From NCBI GenBank assembly GCA_019311115.1, contig JAFDDB010000066.1, positions 1 to 32,578 of the forward strand: a stretch of 32,578 bases of DNA, given 5' to 3'. The position numbers were made by a program, and so were the translations under genes. Shown in pieces: positions 8,186 through 15,776 of this stretch. This DNA is from Deltaproteobacteria bacterium. GTDB taxonomy: Bacteria; Myxococcota_A; UBA9160; SZUA-336. Every line of letters starts with the position of its first letter. Position 1 is the first letter of the stretch. The notes beneath the pieces were generated by a model. It was given only the letters and a program-made list of their open reading frames with translations, made no database searches and was not told the DNA's origin.

Positions 8186-8215
8186 TTGAAACTCAATATC
8201 TTGAAGCTGTATCCC
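8186..8215 (+). promoter_or_regulatory. Candidate sigma-70 promoter of nrdJ
   Basis: TTGAAA (8186-8191) and TATCCC (8210-8215) are separated by 18 bases. The -10 match is moderate. The placement is supported mainly by the NrdR boxes: box 1 would lie between the two elements and box 2 over the predicted start of transcription, the arrangement expected for repression. Confidence 0.4.
8191..8206 (+). promoter_or_regulatory. NrdR box 1
   Basis: The 16-mer with core CAATATCTTG at 8194-8203 matches 9 of 10 positions of the NrdR core CwAtATaTwG (consensus from memory of the published NrdR regulon) and is palindromic as CAAnATnTTG. It is paired with box 2. Confidence 0.7.
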
Positions 8216-8221
8216 CTGATA

Positions 8222-8237
8222 CCACAAGATGTTGGGG
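8222..8237 (+). promoter_or_regulatory. NrdR box 2
   Basis: Core CAAGATGTTG at 8225-8234, again CAAnATnTTG, 8 of 10 positions of the NrdR core. It lies exactly 31 bp (three helical turns) from box 1 with a 15-bp spacer, the classical spacing for cooperative NrdR binding, and precedes a ribonucleotide reductase gene, the known NrdR target. Confidence 0.7.
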
Positions 8238-8371
8238 AGTTATCCGTTGACCCACCCGGCCGAGCGGGCTACAAGCGATCTTCGGGTTCAAGGATTCCTT
8301 CCAGTCACCGGGGGGGCTACGGGTGGCACGGAGGGGAACGAGCGGGACGCTTTGGAGGAGGCCCTCGTTCG

Positions 8372-8394
8372 GAGGCCCCGAAGGTCGGGGCCTC
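8372..8394 (+). repeat. Perfect 10-bp hairpin in the nrdJ leader
   Basis: GAGGCCCCGA, loop AGG, TCGGGGCCTC. No U-tract follows (CTCCTTGG), so it is not a classical intrinsic terminator; a role as leader RNA structure is possible. Confidence 0.6.
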
Positions 8395-8416
8395 TCCTTG
8401 GCCCGGAAGCCCGTTC

Positions 8417-8452
8417 GCGACCCGACCCTCGCGACCCGACCCTCGGGTTGGG
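8417..8452 (+). repeat. Tandem 14-bp repeat and overlapping hairpin in the nrdJ leader
   Basis: GCGACCCGACCCTC occurs twice in direct succession (8417-8430, 8431-8444). The second copy also forms a hairpin CCCGACCC - TC - GGGTTGGG (8435-8452, one G-U pair). The first copy could compete for the same 3' arm, giving two alternative pairings. Confidence 0.5.
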
Positions 8453-8590
8453 CGCCTTGTTCTGGGCGGGGTATCTCCGGAGCATCGAAGCCGAGGGGCC
8501 GCAGAGCAGAGCAGGGGAGAGCAGGGTGGGGAAGCGACGCGGGCGTGACAGCGACGAGAGGTTGAGCGCAGAATCGAGGGGAGAGGCCAC

Positions 8591-11368
8591 TTGAGCGAGC
8601 ATTCGAAGAAGATGAGCAACGCGGACGGCGCGCCGGGAATCGACATCCAGCGCCACTTTACCCGGGACTTCGCCGGAGACGGGCAGAGCGTCTGGGACTC
8701 CGCAAAGTGGCAGAAGCGCACCGCGCGGATCGAGGGAGAGGGCGGCGAGGTCGTCTTCGAGCAGCGCGACGTGCACGTCCCCGAAGACTGGTCCGCGCTG
8801 GCCACCAACATTGTCGCGTCGAAGTACTTTCGCGGGCCCATGGACACGCCCGAGCGCGAGACGAGCGTTCGGCAGCTGATCGGCCGCGTGGTCGACACCA
8901 TCACGGGCTGGGGGCGCGAGGGCGGCTACTTCGCCGACGCGGAGCAGGAGCGCTGCTTCTCGGACGAGCTCACCTACCTGTTGCTGCACCAGAAGGCGTG
9001 CTTCAACTCGCCGGTCTGGTTCAACCTGGGCGTCACGGAGCCCGACGGCACGCCCGTTCCGCAGCAGGCGAGCGCCTGCTTCATCAACTCGGTCGAGGAC
9101 ACCATGCGTTCGATCATGGACCTGGCCAAGACCGAGGCCATGCTCTTCAAGGGCGGATCAGGGACGGGCACGAACCTGTCCACCATCCGCAGCTCGCGCG
9201 AGGGCCTGACCGGCGGCGGGATCGCCAGTGGCCCCGTCTCGTTCATGAAGGGCTTCGATTCGTTCGCGGGGGTCATCCGTTCCGGCGGCAAGACGCGGCG
9301 CGCCGCCAAGATGGTCATCCTGAACAGCGACCACGGCGACGTGCTCGACTTCGTGCGCAGCAAGGCCGAGGAAGAGAAGAAGGCCTGGGCGCTGATCGAG
9401 CAGGGCTACAACGGACAGTTCAACGTGCCCGGCGGGGCCTACGAGTCGGTCCAGTACCAGAACGCGAACCACTCCGTGCGCGTGACCGACGGCTTCATGA
9501 AGGCGGTCGAGACCGGCGGCACGTGGCAGACCAAGGCCACGACGTCGGGCGAGGTCCTCGACACGCTCCAAGCGGGCGACCTCATGCACGAGATCGCCGA
9601 GGCGGCGCATCTCTGCGGTGACCCGGGACTGCAGTACGACACGACGATCAACCGCTGGAACCCGGTCAAGAACACGGGCCGCATCAACGCCACGAACCCG
9701 TGCGCCGAGTTCATCTTCCTCGACGACACGGCGTGCAACCTGGCGTCGATCAACCTGCTCGCGTTTGCCGACGAGGACGGCCGCTTCCAGACCGACGACT
9801 TCAAGCAGAGCGTCGACGTGCTGATCCTGGCCATGGAGATCATCGTCGGCTTCGCGGACTACCCCACGCCGCGCATCGCCAAGAACAGCTTCGCGCTGCG
9901 CCCGCTCGGGCTCGGCTACGCGAACCTGGGCGCGTTCCTCATGCTGAACGGCCTGGCCTATGACAGCGACGAGGGACGTAACCTGGCGGCGGCGATCACG
10001 TCGCTCATGTCGGGCCGCGCGTACCGGCGCTCGGCGGAGATCTCGGCGCGCGTGGGTGCGTTCTCGGAGTACGAGCCGAACCGCAAGCCGTTCCTCGAGG
10101 TGATCGGCCTGCACCGCGAGTACGCGGCCAAGGTCGACGCCGCCGGCGTGCCCGGCGACCTGCACGCGGCGGCCCGCCAGAACTGGACCGACGCGCTCGA
10201 GCTGGGGCGCCAGTTCGGCTACCGCAACGGCCAGGTGACTGTGCTTGCACCGACCGGGACGATCGCCTTCATGATGGACTGCGACACGACGGGCATCGAG
10301 CCGGACATCGCGCTGGTCAAGTACAAGCAGCTGGTCGGCGGCGGGATGCTCAAGATCGTGAACCGGACCCTCCCCGGAGCGCTGCGGAACCGTGGCTACG
10401 ACGAGGACGCGATCGCCGAGATCGTGCGGTTCGTCGACGAGCACGACACGATCGAGGGCGCGCCCGGCCTCCAGGACGAGGACCTGTCGATCTTCGACTG
10501 TGCGTTCCCGGCGGCGCACGGCAGGCGATCGATCCGCTACATGGGTCACATCGAGATGATGGCGGCGACGCAGCCCTTCCTCTCGGGAGGCATCTCGAAG
10601 ACCGTCAACATGCCCGCGGACTCGACCGTCGAGGACGTCGTGGAGGCGTACCGCGTCGGCTGGGAGAAGGGCCTCAAGTGCCTGGCGATCTACCGCGACG
10701 GCTCGAAGCGGTCGCAGCCGCTGAGCACCCGGTCCGGGGACACGGCCGAGGAGGAGCGCGCACCCGCGGCCGACGCGGAGCTCCGTCGCCGCCGGCTGCC
10801 CGACGAACGTGCCGCGCGCACGCACAAGTTCTCGATCGCGGGCCACGAGGGCTACATCACGGTCGGAATGTACGACGACGGGTCGCCCGGCGAGGTCTTC
10901 CTGCGCATGTCGAAGGAGGGCTCGACGATCTCGGGCCTGATGGACACCGTCGCGGTCCAGACCTCGATCGCGCTCCAGTACGGCGTCCCGCTCAAGGCCC
11001 TCGTCGACAAGTTCGCGCACACCCGCTACGAGCCCTCCGGCTTCACGCAGAATCCCGAGATCCCGATCGCCAAGTCGGTCACCGACTACGTGTTCCGCTG
11101 GCTCGGTCTCAACTTCCTGGGCGCCGACGAGCGGCCGGTGCCCGCGGTTCTGCCGCAGGCGGAGGACGCTGCTGACTCGCGCGGCGAGGAGCGCCTGGTC
11201 CCCATCCGGGGCGGAAGCCAGGCAGAGCCCTCCGCCACGCCCGGGGCCGCCGGAAGCTGGGGTGCGCAGGAAGACGCGCCGCCCTGCTCGAACTGCGGAA
11301 CGATGATGGTGCGCGCGGGCGCGTGCTACTGCTGCCCCAGCTGTGGTGAGACCGGCGGCTGCGGCTAG
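8591..11368 (+). CDS. nrdJ: Vitamin B12-dependent ribonucleotide reductase (class II)
   Basis: 925 residues. Start TTG at 8591 behind a purine-rich GGGGAGAGG; an in-frame ATG at 8612 is the alternative. It reduces ribonucleotides to deoxyribonucleotides with adenosylcobalamin as radical source, needing no oxygen. Visible: redox Cys163 in QASACFINSVED, the GGSGTGTNLSTIRSS substrate loop, the active-site N-P-C-A-E (369-373) with radical Cys371 and Glu373, APTGTIAFMMDCDTTG, a TSCPD-type domain (about 750-860) and a cysteine-rich tail starting CSNCG (from about 899) that probably passes electrons or binds zinc. No intein interrupts it. It leads an operon with the lipoprotein gene and prs. Paired NrdR boxes upstream suggest repression when dATP is high. 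Confidence 0.95.
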   Translation: MSEHSKKMSNADGAPGIDIQRHFTRDFAGDGQSVWDSAKWQKRTARIEGEGGEVVFEQRDVHVPEDWSALATNIVASKYFRGPMDTPERETSVRQLIGRVVDTITGWGREGGYFADAEQERCFSDELTYLLLHQKACFNSPVWFNLGVTEPDGTPVPQQASACFINSVEDTMRSIMDLAKTEAMLFKGGSGTGTNLSTIRSSREGLTGGGIASGPVSFMKGFDSFAGVIRSGGKTRRAAKMVILNSDHGDVLDFVRSKAEEEKKAWALIEQGYNGQFNVPGGAYESVQYQNANHSVRVTDGFMKAVETGGTWQTKATTSGEVLDTLQAGDLMHEIAEAAHLCGDPGLQYDTTINRWNPVKNTGRINATNPCAEFIFLDDTACNLASINLLAFADEDGRFQTDDFKQSVDVLILAMEIIVGFADYPTPRIAKNSFALRPLGLGYANLGAFLMLNGLAYDSDEGRNLAAAITSLMSGRAYRRSAEISARVGAFSEYEPNRKPFLEVIGLHREYAAKVDAAGVPGDLHAAARQNWTDALELGRQFGYRNGQVTVLAPTGTIAFMMDCDTTGIEPDIALVKYKQLVGGGMLKIVNRTLPGALRNRGYDEDAIAEIVRFVDEHDTIEGAPGLQDEDLSIFDCAFPAAHGRRSIRYMGHIEMMAATQPFLSGGISKTVNMPADSTVEDVVEAYRVGWEKGLKCLAIYRDGSKRSQPLSTRSGDTAEEERAPAADAELRRRRLPDERAARTHKFSIAGHEGYITVGMYDDGSPGEVFLRMSKEGSTISGLMDTVAVQTSIALQYGVPLKALVDKFAHTRYEPSGFTQNPEIPIAKSVTDYVFRWLGLNFLGADERPVPAVLPQAEDAADSRGEERLVPIRGGSQAEPSATPGAAGSWGAQEDAPPCSNCGTMMVRAGACYCCPSCGETGGCG

Positions 11369-11744
11369 AGCGATCGACCGCCGCGGCCGGAGGCTCTGGC
11401 TCCTGGCCGCGGCGTGCACGCTCGTCTCCTGCGCTTCTCCGGGCATGAAGGAGGGCGCGGCGATCGGCGCCGTGACGGGCGCCGGTGTGGGAGTCGTCGT
11501 CGGCGGTGGAGGTGGCGCCGCGGTCGGTGCGGCGTCGGGCGCCGTCGTGGGGGGCTTCGTGGCGCCTTGGATCGCCGACCCGGACGCTCGCGGTCCCGAC
11601 CGCGACGGCGACGAGGTCTCGGACAAGCAGGACAACTGTCCCGACGTGTCGAACGACGACCAGCAGGACGTGGACGGCGATGGCCGCGGCGACGCCTGCT
11701 CTCCCGGGAGACTCCTAGACCGAAGCACGGGAAGGACGCCGTAG
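11343..11744 (+). CDS. Small lipoprotein with glycine-zipper and one TSP3-type calcium repeat
   Basis: 133 residues, GTG start at 11343 (or 11346), overlapping the end of nrdJ by 26 bases and prs by 1. The first 30 residues are a signal peptide: RRGRR, hydrophobic LWLLAAACTL and lipobox L-V-S-C with Cys30 as lipidation site. Residues 36-72 are a glycine-zipper rich in GAAIGAVTGAG and GGGGGAAVGAASG repeats that probably inserts in or oligomerises at the membrane. The tail (82-120) has one thrombospondin type-3 repeat, DRDGDEVSDKQDNCP then DQQDVDGDGRGDAC, whose Asp ladder binds calcium. Such pieces usually join OmpA or other surface domains; here nothing follows. Outer-membrane or periplasmic location is inferred. 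Its place between two nucleotide genes is unexplained. Confidence 0.75.
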   Translation: MVRPAAAARAIDRRGRRLWLLAAACTLVSCASPGMKEGAAIGAVTGAGVGVVVGGGGGAAVGAASGAVVGGFVAPWIADPDARGPDRDGDEVSDKQDNCPDVSNDDQQDVDGDGRGDACSPGRLLDRSTGRTP

Positions 11745-12691
11745 TGCCGGCCGACGACATCCTGATCTTCGGGGGCAGTGGCAGCCGCAAGCTCGCCGCG
11801 CGCATCTGCGACTATCTAGGCGTGCCGCTCGCAAAAGGCGAGGCGCGCCGCTTCTCGGAGGGGAACCTCTTCGTACGCGTGCTCGAGAACGTGCGCGGGC
11901 GGCGTTGTTACGTGGTGCAGTCGACGGTCTTTCCGACGAACGACCACTTCATGGAGCTGCTGTTCTGGATCGACGCACTCAAGCGCGCCAGTGCCGAGAG
12001 CGTCACCGCCGTGATGCCCTTCTTCAGCTACGCCAAGGGGGACAAGAAGGACGAGCCGCGCGTCTCTATCCGCGCGCGCGTCTGCGCCGACGCCATCGAG
12101 GCCGCCGGCGCAGACCGCGTCGTCACGCTCGACCTGCACGCTGCGCAGATCCAGGGTTTCTTCAGGATCCCGGTGGACGACCTCTACGCGCTTCCCGTGC
12201 TGGTCGACGCGGTGAAGCAGAAGAACCTCGAGAACCTCGTCGTGGTCGCGCCGGACACCGGCTTCGCGAAGCAGGCGCGCAAGTACCAGAAGGCGCTGCG
12301 CACGGGCATCGCGATCGCCGACAAGGAGCGCAGCAGCCATGATGAGCGCGCACAGGTGCTCGAGCTGATCGGCGACGTGGACGGCAAGACGGCCCTGATC
12401 GTCGACGACTTCACCATCTCGGGAGGCACGCTCGCGAGCGCGGCGGAGCTTCTGGTCGAGCGCGGCGCGTGCGCCGTGCACGTACTGGTCTCGCACGGCG
12501 TCTTCGCCGAGGGCTCGATGGAGCGCATCGAGGCCAGCCCGATCGAGAGCCTGATCACCACCGACTCGATCGAGACCCAGCCCGTGGAACTGTCGGACCG
12601 GATCGAGATCGTGTCGGTCGCGCCGCTTTTCGGCGAGGCGATCCGGCGCATCCACCAGCGCGAGTCGATCAGCGTCCTCTTCCCGGACTAG
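11744..12691 (+). CDS. prs: Ribose-phosphate pyrophosphokinase (PRPP synthetase)
   Basis: 315 residues, the usual length. GTG at 11744 shares a base with the preceding stop (TAGTG) and has GGAAGGA about 8 bases upstream; the longer frame is not needed. It makes PRPP from ribose 5-phosphate and ATP. Visible: ATP-binding VVQSTVFPTNDHFMEL, the SYAKGDKKDEPR region, metal/substrate DLHAAQIQGFF, VVAPDTGFAKQARKY, flexible catalytic loop DKERSSHDERAQV and PRPP loop VDDFTISGGTL. The last is diverged from the common VDDIIDTAGT and resembles class II/III variants, so allosteric behaviour may differ from the classic ADP/phosphate-controlled enzyme. Cotranscribed with nrdJ, linking PRPP supply with deoxynucleotide synthesis. 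Confidence 0.9.
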   Translation: MPADDILIFGGSGSRKLAARICDYLGVPLAKGEARRFSEGNLFVRVLENVRGRRCYVVQSTVFPTNDHFMELLFWIDALKRASAESVTAVMPFFSYAKGDKKDEPRVSIRARVCADAIEAAGADRVVTLDLHAAQIQGFFRIPVDDLYALPVLVDAVKQKNLENLVVVAPDTGFAKQARKYQKALRTGIAIADKERSSHDERAQVLELIGDVDGKTALIVDDFTISGGTLASAAELLVERGACAVHVLVSHGVFAEGSMERIEASPIESLITTDSIETQPVELSDRIEIVSVAPLFGEAIRRIHQRESISVLFPD

Positions 12692-12712
12692 GCTCCTTCC
12701 AGCGGAGGGAGC
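12692..12712. terminator. Stem-loop filling the gap between convergent prs and ETF-QO genes
   Basis: GCTCCTTCC - AGC - GGAGGGAGC, a 9-bp stem with one G-U, begins at the first base after the prs stop and ends 3 bases before the ETF-QO stop. No U-tract. It may act as a shared terminator or 3'-end protector. Confidence 0.45.
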
Positions 12713-12715
12713 GCG

Positions 12716-14419
12716 CTACATATTCGCGTAGTCGGGTCCGTCTCCGCCCTCGGGCGTCGTCCAAGTGATCTGCGCGTAGGGATCCGCGATGTCGCACGTC
12801 TTGCAGTGCACGCAGTTCTCGTGGTGGATCACCAGGTGCTTCTTCGACTCGTCTCCGTCGTCGGGGATCATCTCGTAGACGTCCGCCGGGCAGAAGTTCT
12901 CGCAGGGATTGCCGTACTCCTCGGCGCACGTCGTCGCGCAGAGGTCGGTGTCGGCGACCTTCAGGTGGTGAGGCTGGTCGACCTCGTGGCGCGACCCCGC
13001 TAGAGCCACGGCCGTCACCTTGTCGAAGGTGAGCTTGCCGTCGTAGGCGACTTTCTCGGCTTTCTTCCTCTCCTTCGCACTGAGCTGCGAGAGCTTCTTC
13101 ATGTGCGTGTGGTCGGGATGCGCCTTGACCTGCTTGAAGAGACCCCGCCCCCCGGTGGGGATCGCCAGCGCCTGGCCGTTCGCCAGCCACGGAAGCTGAC
13201 GCGCCCAGCCCATCCAGCGGGGCATCTTGAACGTGAACTTGAAGCTCGCGTGGAAGTTGCGGCTCTTGTAGTGCTCCTTGGCCGCCCAGCTCTCGTTCCA
13301 CGCGCTCTCGTACGACGACAGCGTCTCGGCCGAGAAGTCGTCCTTCTGGATCGCCTGGAGCAGCGTCTCGGCGGCGAGCATTCCGCTCTTCAGGGCCATG
13401 TGCACGCCCTTCAGGCGTTCACCGTTGCAGGTTCCCGCGGAGTCGCCGACGAGCATGGCGCCGTTCATGTAGAGCTTGGGAATGGAGAAGTAGCCGCCGA
13501 CGGGCATGGTCTTGGCGCCGTACTTGATGCACTCGCCGCCCTCGAGGATCTTCGAGATCAGCGGGTGCGTCTTGAAGCGCTGCATGTTGTCGTGCGGGTC
13601 GGTGTAGGGGTTGTCGTAGTCCAGTCCGGTCACGAAGCCGAGCGAGATCTGGTCGTCTTTCAGGTCGTAGAGCCAGCCGCCGCCGAAGGTGGTCGGGTCG
13701 TGCGGCCAGCCCATGGTGTGCAGCACGCGACCCAGCCGATGGTTCTCGGGCTTGACCTTCCAGATCTCCTTGATGCCCGTCTCGTACGCCTGCGGGTTGT
13801 AGCCGCCGAGATCGAAGCGATCGACCAGCGACTTGGTGCAAGAGCCTCGCGAGCCCTCGCCGAAGATCACGCACTTGGCATAAATCTCGGGACCGGCCTC
13901 GAACACGCCCTTGGGCTTGCCGTCCTTGTCGACGCCGCGGTCCTGGATGCGGACGCCGACGACCCTGTCGCCCTCGAGGATCGGCTCGGCGGCGGGGAAG
14001 CCCGGGTAGATCTCGATCTCGCGCGCCTCGGCCTGCTCGGCCAGCCACTTGACGAAGTCCGACAGCGAGATCGCGTAGTTGCCGTGGTTCGCCATCGGCG
14101 GCGGCGTGATCGGGAGCTTGATCGCGCGCTTGCTCGTCAAGAAGTAGACGGCGTCGTAGTCGCACTTCGCCTCGAAGGGCATGCCCTCCTTGACCGGGTC
14201 GTCGAATAGTTCGTCGATCGCCCTCGCGTCCATCATCGCGCCCGAGAGTTGATGCCCGCCGATCTCCTCGGCCTTCTCGATCACCAGCGTGGCGGGCATC
14301 TCGACGCCCTGCTCCTTGCACAGGTCGGCCAGACGGATCACGGCGGCCAGCGTGGCGCTGCCCGCTCCGACGAACAGCAGGTCGACGTCCAAGCGTTCGC
14401 GCTCGACGGCTTCGCTCAT
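12716..14419 (-). CDS. Electron-transfer flavoprotein:ubiquinone oxidoreductase (ETF-QO)
   Basis: 567 residues, ATG at 14419 with GGAGG 8 bases upstream; an upstream extension of 15 codons is less likely. It takes electrons from ETF (filled by acyl-CoA and other dehydrogenases) and reduces membrane quinone. Visible: FAD Rossmann loop DLLFVGAGSATLAAVIRL, IGGHQLSGAMMD, the GDSAGTCNGERLKGVHMALKS flavin block, an amphipathic quinone-binding region, and a C-terminal ferredoxin-like [4Fe-4S] site with NFCPADVYE and NCVHCKTCDIADP. The usual N-terminal GxGxxG reads GAGSAT. The complete cofactor set indicates a functional enzyme. No etfAB is in the window. The MFS gene lies upstream on the same strand, 84 bases away. 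Confidence 0.95.
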   Translation of the reverse strand: MSEAVERERLDVDLLFVGAGSATLAAVIRLADLCKEQGVEMPATLVIEKAEEIGGHQLSGAMMDARAIDELFDDPVKEGMPFEAKCDYDAVYFLTSKRAIKLPITPPPMANHGNYAISLSDFVKWLAEQAEAREIEIYPGFPAAEPILEGDRVVGVRIQDRGVDKDGKPKGVFEAGPEIYAKCVIFGEGSRGSCTKSLVDRFDLGGYNPQAYETGIKEIWKVKPENHRLGRVLHTMGWPHDPTTFGGGWLYDLKDDQISLGFVTGLDYDNPYTDPHDNMQRFKTHPLISKILEGGECIKYGAKTMPVGGYFSIPKLYMNGAMLVGDSAGTCNGERLKGVHMALKSGMLAAETLLQAIQKDDFSAETLSSYESAWNESWAAKEHYKSRNFHASFKFTFKMPRWMGWARQLPWLANGQALAIPTGGRGLFKQVKAHPDHTHMKKLSQLSAKERKKAEKVAYDGKLTFDKVTAVALAGSRHEVDQPHHLKVADTDLCATTCAEEYGNPCENFCPADVYEMIPDDGDESKKHLVIHHENCVHCKTCDIADPYAQITWTTPEGGDGPDYANM

Positions 14420-14503
14420 CTCAATCCCTCCGGAGGCCCGCAGCGCGGAGGCAGGATACCTCAAGGCGTCCGCGGGGTCAGGTATTCAGCAGGTACTGCG
14501 AGA

Positions 14504-15721
14504 TCAGTTGCGGCGGGTCAGGTAGAAGGGCAGGCCGATCACCACGAGCACCAGCGCCGCGAGCAGCCCCGCCCCGCCCAACAGGAACGGACTGCCGACG
14601 CCCACGTACTTGAAGGCGAGTCCCCCCCACATGACGCCGAGTCCGCGCCCCGTCTGCACCATCGCCTGACTATGCGCGAGATACTCACCGGCCTCGTCGG
14701 CCGTGCCGCAGTTCTTTGAGAACAGGCTGGTGAGCGCGGGCAGGACGACGCCCATGCCGCCCGCCACCAGGAAGCCCGACATGTACAAGATGGGGACCGC
14801 GTAGGACTGCGAGATCCCCATCATGCCGACGCCGGCCACCCCGAGACCGACGACGACCAGCAGGCCGTCGCCCGCCAGGCGCGCCAGCCAGCCGATCATG
14901 ACCGCCTGCGTCAGCACGGTGACCACGGCGACGAACGACAGGTACAGGCCCGTCTCCCACTGCATCCAGCCGAACCGGTCCTGCGCGAAGAACGCGAACA
15001 TGCCCTCGAGCGCCGCGAAGGCCGCGAACACGTGGAAGAAGATGTACAGGTACGCGCGCGTCCGGTTGTCGTGCACCCTGAAGAAGATCAGGATCGGTGT
15101 CGGCACGAGGGCGCGAGCCAGGTTCGTCCAGCGGATCGGCTGCGGCGCCCGGAGCGTGCGCGACTCCGGAAGGAAGAACGCCGCGCCGAGGAAGGCGAGG
15201 AATGCGAAGCCGGCCGGAGCGTAGAACGGAGCCATCAGGCTCCAGTTGGCGAGCAGCCCCCCGAGCCCCGGGCCGACGACGAGTCCGAGCGCCCCGGCCG
15301 CCGACACCAGGCCCAGGCCCCGCGTGCGGTTCTCGTCGTGCGTGATGTCGGTGACGTAGGCCTGGGCCGTCCCGACGCTCGCCCCGAAGAAGCCGCCGAG
15401 CGCGCGGGCGACGTAGAAGACCCACAGTTCGCTGTCGAACACCATCATCAGGAACGACGCGGAGGTGCCCAGCAGGCAGATCAGCAGCACGGGGCGGCGG
15501 CCGACCCGGTCAGACATCCAGCCCCAGAAGGGCAGGAAGACCACCATCGCGATCACGTAGAGCGCCAGCACCATGCCGACGTCCACCGCGTCGGCTCCCA
15601 GGCCCTCCAGGTGGATGGGCAGCACCGGGATCAGGATGCTGAAGCCGACGAAGTCGAGCAGGATCGTCGCGAAGAGCACGCTCAGGGCGACCCGCCCAGG
15701 GCGGCCGGGGGGCTGTGTCAC
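14504..15721 (-). CDS. Major facilitator superfamily transporter, DHA1/Tet-like
   Basis: 405 residues, GTG start at 15721. Hydrophobic segments along the whole length fit 12 membrane helices. The loop 2-3 signature GWMSDRVGRRPVLL (about 67-80) and the motif C-like GAALGLVVGPGLGGLLA stretch (about 143-159, here AAGALGLVVGPGLGG) mark a drug:H+ antiporter type exporter. The loop 8-9 area is less conserved. The substrate cannot be read from sequence. It is transcribed ahead of ETF-QO and divergent from the helical unknown gene at 15777 (55-base gap containing both promoters). Confidence 0.85.
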   Translation of the reverse strand: MTQPPGRPGRVALSVLFATILLDFVGFSILIPVLPIHLEGLGADAVDVGMVLALYVIAMVVFLPFWGWMSDRVGRRPVLLICLLGTSASFLMMVFDSELWVFYVARALGGFFGASVGTAQAYVTDITHDENRTRGLGLVSAAGALGLVVGPGLGGLLANWSLMAPFYAPAGFAFLAFLGAAFFLPESRTLRAPQPIRWTNLARALVPTPILIFFRVHDNRTRAYLYIFFHVFAAFAALEGMFAFFAQDRFGWMQWETGLYLSFVAVVTVLTQAVMIGWLARLAGDGLLVVVGLGVAGVGMMGISQSYAVPILYMSGFLVAGGMGVVLPALTSLFSKNCGTADEAGEYLAHSQAMVQTGRGLGVMWGGLAFKYVGVGSPFLLGGAGLLAALVLVVIGLPFYLTRRN

Positions 15722-15776
15722 GTCACCGCTTCCAGAAATTTGCGCGCAGCTTCATCGGAGGGGCATTCTACTCTGG

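Larger units (their letters stand above)
7965..8590 (+). promoter_or_regulatory. Divergent Nudix/nrdJ intergenic region with long nrdJ leader
   Basis: 626 bases without a supported gene. The frames that cross it have non-coding codon use. It holds the Nudix ribosome binding site at its left end, a candidate nrdJ promoter at 8186-8215, two NrdR boxes (8191-8237), a perfect hairpin at 8372-8394, a tandem 14-bp repeat at 8417-8444 and a second hairpin at 8435-8452. I searched by eye for the B12-box of an adenosylcobalamin riboswitch and did not find it. Confidence 0.6.

Noticed and set aside
8238-8590. Cobalamin riboswitch upstream of nrdJ
   Set aside because: No B12-box (GCCACTG-type) or other conserved core was found; the GGCCACTT at 8586 is the ribosome-binding/start region.
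8229-8594. 121-codon plus-strand frame in the nrdJ leader, ending at the nrdJ start
   Set aside because: Codon third positions are not biased like the neighbours, it covers NrdR box 2 and hairpins, and the product is low-complexity; non-coding leader fits better.
9158-11728. 856-codon minus-strand frame opposite nrdJ
   Set aside because: Mirror image of a G+C-rich coding strand; product is Arg/Asp/Val-rich low complexity and nrdJ on the other strand is certain.
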